From: Candidatus Altimarinota bacterium
GTDB taxonomy: Bacteria; Patescibacteriota; Gracilibacteria; RBG-16-42-10; JAQVLK01
Assembly: GCA_028704165.1 (NCBI GenBank)
Contig: JAQVLK010000011.1
Location: 1-33,521, forward strand
Direction of reading: 5' to 3'
DNA: 33,521 bases
The notes under the pieces were generated by a model. The model saw only the letters and a list, made by a program, of their open reading frames with translations. It was not told where the DNA came from and made no database searches. Positions 22,794-29,521 of this stretch are shown in pieces. Every line of letters begins with the position of its first letter. Within the stretch, counting starts at the first letter, position 1. Made by a program: the position numbers and the translations under genes.

Positions 22794-22877
22794 ATTCGTG
22801 TCTCCATTTGTAGTATTCGTAATTCGTGTCTCCATTTGTAGTATTCGTAATTCGTGTCTCCATTTGTAGTATTCGTA
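22794..22877. repeat. three perfect tandem 28-base repeats
   Basis: Three identical 28-base units lie at 22794-22821, 22822-22849 and 22850-22877. Each starts ATTCGTGTCTCC and ends GTAGTATTCGTA. There are no spacers, so this is not a CRISPR array. The unit contains the inverted word shared with the left flank of the GxxExxY gene. Confidence 0.93.
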
Positions 22878-22886
22878 GTAAATAAA

Positions 22887-22907
22887 AAGGCGAAAATACT
22901 TCGCCTT
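22887..22907. other. perfect 8-bp hairpin
   Basis: AAGGCGAA (22887-22894) pairs with TTCGCCTT (22900-22907) around AATAC. On the minus strand a T-tract (TTTTTATTT) follows, so it could terminate a minus-strand transcript arriving from the 23 kb side. Confidence 0.5.
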
Positions 22908-22908
22908 C

Positions 22909-22917
22909 TGCTAAAAT
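22909..22917 (+). promoter_or_regulatory. orphan extended -10 (TGC-TAAAAT)
   Basis: TTCTGCTAAAATTTCTCC closely resembles the TTCTGCTAAATTCT promoter words at 16907 and 24243. No recognisable gene follows for more than 400 bases on this strand. The -35 position is poor. Confidence 0.3.
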
Positions 22918-23352
22918 TTCTCCGATTTGTAATGCTCTTTCAGGCATTTCGCTTTAGTCTTGCTGTGATGCAGCTTAGCGGAAAAGCAGTCAATGGTCAA
23001 ATCATAAAGAAAATTGTTGAATTGTTACATTGTTGCATTGTTTTTTCGTCTTAATCTTTTCTTAATCCTTCAATTCGTTTCACTCTCTCAGGACAAGTGT
23101 CAATACATTAATGACTATTGTAAGCATTACTAGTACCGTGCTTGTGGTGAGGGTAGCGAAGCGGAGTCGAACCATCTTTGCGTGCTAGAGTTAGTTCAGG
23201 GATTTGGGGTATCCCCTGGCACGCTCGCTCGCGAGCGACGTGCCCTGGGTGGGTGTTATGCCAAAATTTCGGAAATCGGATACTTAAACAAAATTTACTT
23301 CCCCAACCATTCAGCCAGTTAGCGAAGCGAAGCCAGTTGTCACTTTAGTGAC
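22918..23352. other. non-coding stretch with GC-rich hairpin
   Basis: I find no convincing gene. A short frame (22932-23054) runs into TTGTTACATTGTTGCATTG repeat words and is probably chance. TCGCTCGCGAGCGA (23225-23238) is a perfect palindrome inside larger GCACG/CGTGC arms (23218-23242). Before the SDR stop there are GCGAAGCG words (23157-23170, 23319-23331) and GTCACTTTAGTGAC (23339-23352). It might hold a structured RNA, but no known RNA family is recognised. Confidence 0.45.
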
Positions 23353-24171
23353 CTACCCATACATTTTCATCATCATCTTCAGAAAAGCCACATCGTTTTT
23401 TCTTTTCTTAGCCTTCAGTAATTTCTTGGCATCAGGTCCGACAGAATAACGGAAACCTTTCTTGGCTCCGTCTTTGATAGCCTTCTCGACCACTTTCGCA
23501 ACCTCTACCGATGGAGTCGCCTTATCAAACATATGAGTCATGTTTTGATTCCAAGCTTTGGCTTGTTTGTAGTAAGGAGATTTTTTATCAAAATCTTTCT
23601 TCGCCCAGTCCATAGCATATCCGAAATTGGTAGAGATTGCTCCCGGTTCAACGACTTTGGTCACAATGCCAAATTGAGAAAGTTCAAAAACCATGTTTTC
23701 AGAAATAGCTTCCACGGCATGTTTGGTAGCAGCGTAAGCCCCCAAGAACGGAAACCCCATTTGTCCGGCAACCGAAGCGATATTGACGATCACGCCTTTT
23801 TTTTGTTTACGCATCACGGGTATCACTTCTTGAGTGGTACGCAGTAAACCAAAAACATTCACTTCGAATTGTTGCTGTAACTCTTCCTTACTCAAACTTT
23901 CAAGCGAACCTCCCACACCGTAACCGGCATTATTCACCAGTACGTCGATTTGTTTGAAGTCTTTCAAGATATCTTTGACAGCTTTCTTCAAAGTCGCCTC
24001 ATTGGTAACATCGAGTTTATAAACTTTGAGACCATCCACTTTTTTCAAGTCTTTGGCCTTGCTCAAATTACGCATGGTAGCAGCCACATGCCATCCCTTT
24101 TCAGCAAAGTACAGAGCAATCGCTTTACCAATTCCACTACTTGCTCCGGTTACTACAATTGTTTTTCCCAT
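23353..24171 (-). CDS. short-chain dehydrogenase/reductase (classical SDR)
   Basis: The 272-residue protein has all classical SDR landmarks: TGASSGIG (8-15) for NADP(H) binding, NNAG (80-83), catalytic Ser133 in NIASVAG, and YAATK with Tyr146 and Lys150. The Arg/Lys pattern after the first strand favours NADPH. Substrate cannot be read from the sequence; the C-terminal region (YKQAKAWNQNMTHMF) resembles SDRs of unassigned lipid or steroid-like oxidoreductase groups. A divergent promoter is shared with the PLD gene. Confidence 0.93.
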   Translation of the reverse strand: MGKTIVVTGASSGIGKAIALYFAEKGWHVAATMRNLSKAKDLKKVDGLKVYKLDVTNEATLKKAVKDILKDFKQIDVLVNNAGYGVGGSLESLSKEELQQQFEVNVFGLLRTTQEVIPVMRKQKKGVIVNIASVAGQMGFPFLGAYAATKHAVEAISENMVFELSQFGIVTKVVEPGAISTNFGYAMDWAKKDFDKKSPYYKQAKAWNQNMTHMFDKATPSVEVAKVVEKAIKDGAKKGFRYSVGPDAKKLLKAKKRKNDVAFLKMMMKMYG

Positions 24172-24204
24172 TTGTTTTTAAATTTAATTTTGTTTACAAG
24201 TTTT

Positions 24205-24232
24205 ATTATAGAGGGTATTGGATTTGACGCAA
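24205..24232 (-). promoter_or_regulatory. promoter for the SDR gene
   Basis: On the minus strand TTGCGT (24227-24232) and a perfect TATAAT (24205-24210) are separated by 16 bases. Transcription would start near 24199, leaving a leader of about 28 bases. Its -35 overlaps the -35 of the divergent PLD promoter. Confidence 0.6.
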
Positions 24233-24253
24233 GCCGCTGCTTTCTGCTAAATT
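24224..24253 (+). promoter_or_regulatory. promoter for the PLD-like gene
   Basis: TTGACG (24224-24229) is followed after 18 bases by TAAATT (24248-24253), preceded by TGC (extended -10). Transcription would begin near 24260, 15 bases before the ATG. The TTGACGCAA core serves as -35 on both strands. Confidence 0.6.
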
Positions 24254-24274
24254 CTAGCCTCGCATTACAAATTT

Positions 24275-25522
24275 ATGCCATCCATCCAAGAGAATTTAAT
24301 TCAAACAGAGCAATCACAAAATGAGGTGTTATCTTCCGGACCAGATTTTTTCGAAGACCAGATTTCGGAAATTCGCCAAGCTACAAAATCCATTCTGGTC
24401 AAAGCCTTCCTTTGGAGAAATGACGAAACCGGACAAGCTTTTGCTCAAGCTCTTTTGGAAGCTGCTGAGAAGGGTATTCAAGTCTTGGTAATCAAAGATC
24501 GAATCGGAGCTTTTTATGAGTATTCTGAAGGAAACGGGCAGAGCTTTTTCCATGACTACTTGGATCATCATAGTTGTCATCGTCTCAGTACTGTTCACCC
24601 ACAAGCCAAGCTCATGGCTCTCTTTAACAAGAATGAACAGAAGAAACTACAGAAGAATCCTCATAGACAAGCTTTTGTAGAACATCCCAATATTCAGGTC
24701 ATTGATCAATATAAGCTTTATGACCATTCTAAAGTTTTATGTATAGACGGAAGAGTTTCTTATGTCGGAGGAATTGGTATCGGCAACGAATTTGCTCATA
24801 TTGGCGATGTAAAATATCAAGATTCTGCTGTAAAGATAACTGACCCAGATGCCACACAAGACTTGATGCATATTTTAGCTGGCATACCTACTCATGGTCA
24901 GAATAAGCATTCTACAAACTTCGTGACTGGTCCAGAATGTCATGAAACTGCTTTGAAATTTATTACAGATACCAGGGAGGAATTATGGATCGAAATGGCT
25001 TTTCTGGGAAACAGAGATTATATCAGGGCAATCAGAGACTTGGTTTGTGCAGGTAAGAAAATTAAGTTGATTATGCCCGAAAACTCGACTTCTCATCACT
25101 ATAGGAACCTCCATTTTCTAAAAACCTTACGTAGATTAATTGTAAAAGCAAAGGGTGATTTAAATAACTTACAAGTATTTCTCTTGCCAGACATGCTGCA
25201 TGGCAAAAGTATGCTTCGCGACTTTAAAGAGGTTTGGAACGGTTCGCATAATTTCTCTATGAATAAAAACACTGTGGAAGAAACAAATTTTGTCACCGAC
25301 GAAGAACATATCGTAGAACAAATTCAGAAGCAGTTTAGCGATGCTATGGGATCAGCAAAAGAAGATATCAACTCTCCTCCCTGGAGAAAAATCATCCTCA
25401 AATCACGCTTGGAATGGGCTGGCGTCATGTTGCAAAGTCTGGCACGAAAAAGTCGCGATCAAGCTGTCACTCAAGCTAGAACGGAATGTCAAAATGCAAT
25501 TCGCGAATTGATCCTAGCTTAA
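24275..25522 (+). CDS. phospholipase D / cardiolipin-synthase-like protein
   Basis: The 415-residue protein has two HKD motifs. The first is H151-x-K153-x4-D158 in DHSKVLCIDGRVSYVGG, followed by a Gly-Asn-Glu segment. The second is H309-x-K311-x4-D316 in HGKSMLRDFKEVWNGSHNFS. Two complete motifs are needed for one active site in this superfamily. Bacterial members of this size usually join phospholipids into cardiolipin or hydrolyse phosphodiesters. No N-terminal transmembrane helices are present, unlike the classical ClsA, so it is either peripheral or a soluble PLD. The C-terminal ~60 residues are basic and helical. The gene has its own divergent promoter. Confidence 0.87.
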   Translation: MPSIQENLIQTEQSQNEVLSSGPDFFEDQISEIRQATKSILVKAFLWRNDETGQAFAQALLEAAEKGIQVLVIKDRIGAFYEYSEGNGQSFFHDYLDHHSCHRLSTVHPQAKLMALFNKNEQKKLQKNPHRQAFVEHPNIQVIDQYKLYDHSKVLCIDGRVSYVGGIGIGNEFAHIGDVKYQDSAVKITDPDATQDLMHILAGIPTHGQNKHSTNFVTGPECHETALKFITDTREELWIEMAFLGNRDYIRAIRDLVCAGKKIKLIMPENSTSHHYRNLHFLKTLRRLIVKAKGDLNNLQVFLLPDMLHGKSMLRDFKEVWNGSHNFSMNKNTVEETNFVTDEEHIVEQIQKQFSDAMGSAKEDINSPPWRKIILKSRLEWAGVMLQSLARKSRDQAVTQARTECQNAIRELILA

Positions 25523-25533
25523 TATTTGATTAT

Positions 25534-25560
25534 TTGAATATATGTTTCTTATGCTATAAT
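25534..25560 (+). promoter_or_regulatory. extended -10 promoter for two small genes
   Basis: TGC followed by a perfect TATAAT (25555-25560) gives a textbook extended -10. The nearest -35-like word is TTGAAT (25534-25539) at a short 15-base spacing. Transcription from about 25567 leaves a 17-base leader before the ATG at 25584. Confidence 0.65.
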
Positions 25561-25583
25561 CCCTCCCAATTAATCTTTTTTAA

Positions 25584-25922
25584 ATGCCAAGAAGAATAAG
25601 AGACAGGTTTTCTGAGACAGATAAAATAAGAGGTTTTTCTGCTTCGCCAGCTTCTAGTAATATTAGAGACATTATTTATAATATTGGGAAAAATCCGAAG
25701 CCAATCCCTGAACCAAGCCCCGAAAAAGCTTCTTTGTTTAACAAAATAAAAGAACTGCTCGTAGAACAGCGCGCCTTTAAAGAAATTTGCGAATTAGTGA
25801 AAGCAGACCCAGCTTTTTCAAAAGTAGGCCATGGAGACATTTCCAGAGCATTAAATAGCATGGATAATGTGCAGAGAGAGAAGACTTCAGATGGCACGGT
25901 ACTTTTTTCGATCAATAATTAA
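25584..25922 (+). CDS. small hypothetical protein, possible winged-helix fold
   Basis: The 112-residue protein is unrecognised. The first ~40 residues are basic and proline-rich, probably disordered. From about residue 48 there is a compact domain of two helices (LFNKIKELLVEQRAFKEIC, ISRALNSM) ending in a hairpin-like strand pair (VQREKTSDGTVLFSI). That order resembles a winged-helix DNA-binding domain. The next gene, 11 bases downstream, has a similar ISRLLN-x-GGIIFI ending. Together they look like a two-gene operon behind a strong extended -10 promoter. Confidence 0.6.
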   Translation: MPRRIRDRFSETDKIRGFSASPASSNIRDIIYNIGKNPKPIPEPSPEKASLFNKIKELLVEQRAFKEICELVKADPAFSKVGHGDISRALNSMDNVQREKTSDGTVLFSINN

Positions 25923-25933
25923 CTTAAAACGCC

Positions 25934-26173
25934 ATGTCCACCCAGACACTAATGGAAGTCAAAAAAGAAGCAGCTACCGAGCCAGAACAAAAATGGATAG
26001 ATAATTTCTTGAGCACCATTGGTTCCGGATGCAGTGTCTCTCTTTCCTCTGTACAAGCTTGGATTCTTTCTACGGAATCTCAATCTCTAGACATCGAAAC
26101 TATCTCGAGATTACTAAATAAGACACCTGGCCTCAGAAAACAGATCGGTGGCATAATTTTCATAAAAGAATAG
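25934..26173 (+). CDS. small hypothetical protein, possible winged-helix fold
   Basis: The 79-residue protein is unrecognised. It has a charged N-terminus, then helices (WIDNFLSTIG, LSSVQAWILST, IETISRLLNKT) and a final strand pair (LRKQIGGIIFIKE). The last ~25 residues resemble the end of the preceding gene product, suggesting distant duplication or a shared domain. It begins 11 bases after that gene and converges on the YqhQ-like gene with only two bases between stop codons. Confidence 0.55.
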   Translation: MSTQTLMEVKKEAATEPEQKWIDNFLSTIGSGCSVSLSSVQAWILSTESQSLDIETISRLLNKTPGLRKQIGGIIFIKE

Positions 26174-26175
26174 TT

Positions 26176-27141
26176 TCATAAAGCCTCCTTCAAAGCCTTT
26201 AGCGCAACCTCCATTTGCTTCCCATCCGGCTCACGCGTCGTTAGACGCTGCGTCCAGAGACCCGGTAAGCTAAAGATTTTAGCAAGTCTTGTTTCCCGAT
26301 ACTTGCCAGATAACTTGAGTAATTCATAGGCAATTCCGGCAATCAGAGGCAGGACCAGTAAACGATTTTCGAGATTCACCCAAAAACTGGGGTCGCGAGG
26401 AAGCACAGTATAAACCAAGATACTAAGTAGGAAAACAATCACCAAGAAACTAGTGCCGCAACGTGGATGAAAACGTGTATTTTTCTTAGCATTTTTGACA
26501 GTCAGCTCTTGCCCCAATTCATAAGTAAAAATGGATTTATGTTCAGCACCATGATACTCAAAAACTCTCTTCACATCAGGCATCAGACCGATCAGATAAA
26601 GATAAGCAATTAGTAAAATTAATTTGGCCAAACCATCAACGGCATTAAAAAGTAGCCAATGCTCCTCCAGGAAAGGCCATATTTTTTGTAGCAAACCTGC
26701 CAAGTAAAGTGGCGTAAATTTAAAAATCAAGAGGGCCAGCATGATCCCAAAAACCAGACTAAAAGCTCCCAAGACAAAGCCTCCCAACTTACTTTTCTGC
26801 TTTCCCTCTTCTCCCAAAGCTACCTCCGCCGACCAATTCAGAGCCTTGGTGCCGATATATAGCATCTCGCCCATATTGATCACGCCACGCAGGATCGGAA
26901 TATTCAAAAACTTATAGCGCTCTACCAAGGCACGGAAGGGATCTTTTTTGAGTTGAATCTTGCCCTTAGAATCTCGTACCGCAATTACGATCTGCCTCGG
27001 AGCACGCATCATCACTCCTTCCATAACAGCTTGCCCGCCAACGGCGAGATCGAGGGGTTTCAGCAGAGCAAGAAATGTCAAGCTTTTCGGTTTTCGTTGA
27101 GACGCACAATTGTGCGTCTTTACTATTTTTATAAAGTTCAT
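26176..27141 (-). CDS. DUF1385/YqhQ-family membrane protein
   Basis: The product has the family's landmarks: VGGQAVMEGVMMRAPRQ near the N-terminus, PILRGVINMGEML, EYHGAEHKSIFTYE, and FHPRCGTSFL, with about four to five membrane helices between and after them. The molecular role is unproved. The annotated start at 27141 gives 321 residues, but about 30 residues precede the usual family start, and part of these are encoded by the AGACGCA palindrome (27100-27119). An internal TTG or CTG start after the palindrome is possible, so the palindrome is either in the 5' coding part or in the leader. The gene ends in TGA. Confidence 0.87.
   Translation of the reverse strand: MNFIKIVKTHNCASQRKPKSLTFLALLKPLDLAVGGQAVMEGVMMRAPRQIVIAVRDSKGKIQLKKDPFRALVERYKFLNIPILRGVINMGEMLYIGTKALNWSAEVALGEEGKQKSKLGGFVLGAFSLVFGIMLALLIFKFTPLYLAGLLQKIWPFLEEHWLLFNAVDGLAKLILLIAYLYLIGLMPDVKRVFEYHGAEHKSIFTYELGQELTVKNAKKNTRFHPRCGTSFLVIVFLLSILVYTVLPRDPSFWVNLENRLLVLPLIAGIAYELLKLSGKYRETRLAKIFSLPGLWTQRLTTREPDGKQMEVALKALKEAL
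27100..27119. repeat. AGACGCA palindrome element, second copy
   Basis: The palindrome agacgcacaattgtgcgtct is perfect and has TTG before it and TTAC after it, exactly as at 12177-12196. It overlaps the first codons of the YqhQ-like frame, encoding a VKTHNCASQ peptide that resembles VETHCNASL in the hydrolase. Confidence 0.85.
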
Positions 27142-27154
27142 AATATCTTCTTAG

Positions 27155-27176
27155 ACAAGGGGTCATGCCCCCTTGT
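27155..27176. repeat. ACAAGGGGTCA palindrome, near-perfect copy
   Basis: This 22-base inverted repeat differs from the perfect one at 20886-20907 by a single base. Both stand immediately upstream of a minus-strand gene (here the YqhQ-like gene, there argH). Confidence 0.8.
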
Positions 27177-27187
27177 TGAAATAATGT

Positions 27188-27223
27188 GCGGGAAGGGGCC
27201 GCAGATCTGCGGCCCCTTCCCGC
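27188..27223. repeat. perfect 36-base palindrome after thrS
   Basis: GCGGGAAGGGGCCGCAGA is followed immediately by its exact reverse complement. It ends eight bases from the thrS stop codon. A very stable hairpin would form in RNA, but no T-run follows, so factor-independent termination is not shown. Confidence 0.88.
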
Positions 27224-27230
27224 GAGATAT

Positions 27231-28955
27231 TTACTTCATCTTCTTTACCTCATCCTCAATTTTCTGTACAAACTTGGTGAGCTTCAGCGAGGTCTGAGAT
27301 TTGTCGGCAAAGCTACGCACATTCACTTCACCGGATTCAATCTCCTTGTCCCCCACTACCAACATGTATGGAACTTTTTGCAGTTCAGCATTACGGATTT
27401 TTTTACCAATAGACTCCATGGAGTAATCAATCTCAGAGCGGATATCAGCCAGCTGTAATTGCTCCATAACCTTGGCAGCGTAGTCGAAGTGTTTCTCGGA
27501 AACTGGGATGACCATCACTTGCAGTGGTGCCAACCAAACCGGAAAAGCTCCCGCATAATGCTCAATCAAGATTGCGATGAATCTTTCTAGTGATCCGTAA
27601 ACTACACGATGCAGCATAACCGGACGATGAGATTCACCATCTTCGCCCACATATTCGAGTTCAAACCTCTCCGGCATGGAGAAATCAAGCTGCAAGGTAC
27701 CACATTGCCAAGTACGACCAATCGCATCAGCTACATGAAAGTCGAATTTTGGACCATAGAATGCTCCATCCCCTTCATTGATTTTGTACTCGACTCCAAG
27801 TTCATCGAGAACTTCCTTCATGGTACTTTCAGCCATTTCCCAGATCTCATCCGAGCCGATTGATTTGGCTGGCCGAGTAGAAAGTTCGATACGGTAATCA
27901 AAACCAAAGATCGAATACATTTCATCAGTTAACTTGATAACTCCTTTTAACTCTTCTTTGACTTGCTCCTTGGTACAGAAAATATGAGCATCATCCTGAG
28001 TAAAAGAACGTACTCGGAGCAAACCATGTAACACACCACTCTTCTCATGACGATGCACCGTGCCCAGCTCACCCACACGAAGCGGCAACTCACGATAAGA
28101 ATGCATATCCTCCTTGTACATCAGCATGCCTCCGGGACAGTTCATAGGTTTCAGGGCAAAGTCCTGTTCATCAATCTTAGTGAAATACATGTTTTCCTGA
28201 TAATGATCCCAATGTCCGGATTGATGCCAGAGAGATTCATTCAAAATAAGTGGAGTCTGAATCTCCTTATAACCTGCCGCACGATGTTTTTTGCGCCAGA
28301 GATCAACTAAGGTTGAGCGCAATTTCATGCCTTTGTCTTGCCAGAATGGGAAACCCGGACCTTCGTCATGAAAAGAGAAGAGTTTTAACTTCTTACCAAG
28401 TTCACGGTGATCTCTCTTCTTGGCCTCTTCTATACGGTTCAAGTAAACCTTCAAATCTTTAGGAGTAGCAAAACAGATACCATAAATACGTTGTAGCATC
28501 TTGTTCTTTTCATCGCCACGCCAGTAAGCTCCGGCAATAGTGGTCAGCTGAAAAGCCCCAATTTGTTTGGTATTTTCAACATGCGGGCCGGCACACATGT
28601 CTACAAAGTTACCACTCTTGTAGAAGGAGATCTTTTTCTCTCCCTTTTCTTTCAATTCTCCCGCCATCTCAACTTTGTAAGGTTGTTTTACTTTCTTTAG
28701 GAAAGCAATGGCCTGATCAATTGGTTCATCATATTGCTCAAAGACATGTCCCTCTTTGACAAACTTTTTCATCTTTTCCTCCAGTAGCTTCAAGTCCTCT
28801 GGGATCAAGGTTCTCGGCAATTCAAAATCGTAATAAAAACCCTCATCGATAGCCGGACCGATAGCCAGTTTGGCATCGGGGAACATTTCAAGCACAGCAG
28901 CCGCCAAAGCATGTGAACAGCTATGGCGCATGGTTTCAAGTTTGTTGTTGGACAT
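27231..28955 (-). CDS. thrS: threonyl-tRNA synthetase, lacking the TGS domain
   Basis: I prefer the ATG at 28955 (574 residues); another ATG at 28985 would add ten residues. The editing domain is present: HxxxH in MRHSCSHALAAAV and CxxxH in DMCAGPHV. The catalytic core has motif 1-3 landmarks including TVHRHEKSGVLHGLLRVRSF and LHRVVYGSLERFIAIL, with the zinc ligands Cys in MNCPGGML, His in DDAHIF, and His in MLHRVV. A C-terminal anticodon-binding domain follows from about residue 470. The ~60-residue N-terminal TGS domain of the E. coli enzyme is missing, a shortening also seen in other reduced genomes. The enzyme charges tRNA-Thr. No infC-rpmI-rplT genes adjoin it. Confidence 0.96.
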   Translation of the reverse strand: MSNNKLETMRHSCSHALAAAVLEMFPDAKLAIGPAIDEGFYYDFELPRTLIPEDLKLLEEKMKKFVKEGHVFEQYDEPIDQAIAFLKKVKQPYKVEMAGELKEKGEKKISFYKSGNFVDMCAGPHVENTKQIGAFQLTTIAGAYWRGDEKNKMLQRIYGICFATPKDLKVYLNRIEEAKKRDHRELGKKLKLFSFHDEGPGFPFWQDKGMKLRSTLVDLWRKKHRAAGYKEIQTPLILNESLWHQSGHWDHYQENMYFTKIDEQDFALKPMNCPGGMLMYKEDMHSYRELPLRVGELGTVHRHEKSGVLHGLLRVRSFTQDDAHIFCTKEQVKEELKGVIKLTDEMYSIFGFDYRIELSTRPAKSIGSDEIWEMAESTMKEVLDELGVEYKINEGDGAFYGPKFDFHVADAIGRTWQCGTLQLDFSMPERFELEYVGEDGESHRPVMLHRVVYGSLERFIAILIEHYAGAFPVWLAPLQVMVIPVSEKHFDYAAKVMEQLQLADIRSEIDYSMESIGKKIRNAELQKVPYMLVVGDKEIESGEVNVRSFADKSQTSLKLTKFVQKIEDEVKKMK

Positions 28956-28989
28956 AATATTATGATTTAAATTTATATTGTACATGTGG

Positions 28990-29009
28990 GGGCGCGAAAT
29001 TTCGCGCCC
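28990..29009. repeat. perfect 20-base palindrome upstream of thrS
   Basis: The sequence gggcgcgaaatttcgcgccc is a perfect palindrome, bracketed by TGTG and TTACA. It lies between 5 and 35 bases from the two possible thrS starts. It belongs to the same loop-free type as 5908-5933 and 27188-27223. Confidence 0.88.
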
Positions 29010-29431
29010 TTACAAATGTTCCCAATGCGCCATAGCTGACCATTAAAAATCGCACCAAAAACATTTGTTCTTGGAACGAATAATTTATTCGTGGTTCCAT
29101 CCAATTTCCCATGTACCAGTCGTCGCCCCTTGGGCTCCTCCGGTACATGGCAAGCCCTAATTTTCAAAGTGACCTGCCGTGAACCCGAGCAAAGCGAGTG
29201 GTTCATGGCTTAATTCTTCTCTAACGTGAGAAGGCACGTCTGTATTTTGCAAGAGTGGTTTTCGCCATTCCAGTAATGGTAGTGATTTCCAGCCTAGGAT
29301 CACTACTCTCTAGTGCATTACCTTGAGAAATGAATGACTACGTTCTCTTGCTTTGATAGCACACAGAAATATTTTACAAGGATCAAGTGCTCGGATTTTA
29401 CGCCAATTAGGCACGCTAGTCAAAACAAAAT
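29010..29431. other. hairpin-dense non-coding region
   Basis: No convincing gene is present. At least five further stems can be seen: ACGAATAA/TTATTCGT (29076-29092), CCATGTACC/GGTACATGG with inner GCCC/GGGC (29109-29150), GCCGTGAACC/GGTTCATGGC (about 29177-29208, one mismatch), ACGTG/CACGT (about 29224-29239) and TAGTGAT/ATCACTA (29280-29305). This could be a structured RNA or accumulated repeats. The strand is not determined. Confidence 0.5.
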
Positions 29432-29461
29432 TTGCAGACTTTCTATAAGACCTGTTACAAT
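29432..29461 (+). promoter_or_regulatory. extended -10 promoter for the first SLH gene
   Basis: TTGCAG (29432-29437) and TACAAT (29456-29461) are 18 bases apart, and TGT precedes the TACAAT. Transcription would start near 29468, giving a leader of about 54 bases before the ATG at 29522. This argues against the longer frame that begins at 29432. Confidence 0.6.
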
Positions 29462-29521
29462 GCCTTTTGTTGCGAGCAAAACAAACTTAACATATCTCAT
29501 ATCTTCATTAACCCCTACCCC

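Noticed and set aside
22794..22877. CRISPR array from three equal repeats
   Set aside because: The 28-base units abut directly with no spacers, and no cas genes are present.
22932..23054. Small 40-codon gene after the orphan promoter
   Set aside because: Its second half runs through TTGTTACATTGTTGCATTG repeat words that occur elsewhere in spacers, and no conserved feature is visible.
29432..29521. Upstream extension of the first SLH gene
   Set aside because: It overlaps the promoter, and a good signal peptide begins at the ATG at 29522.
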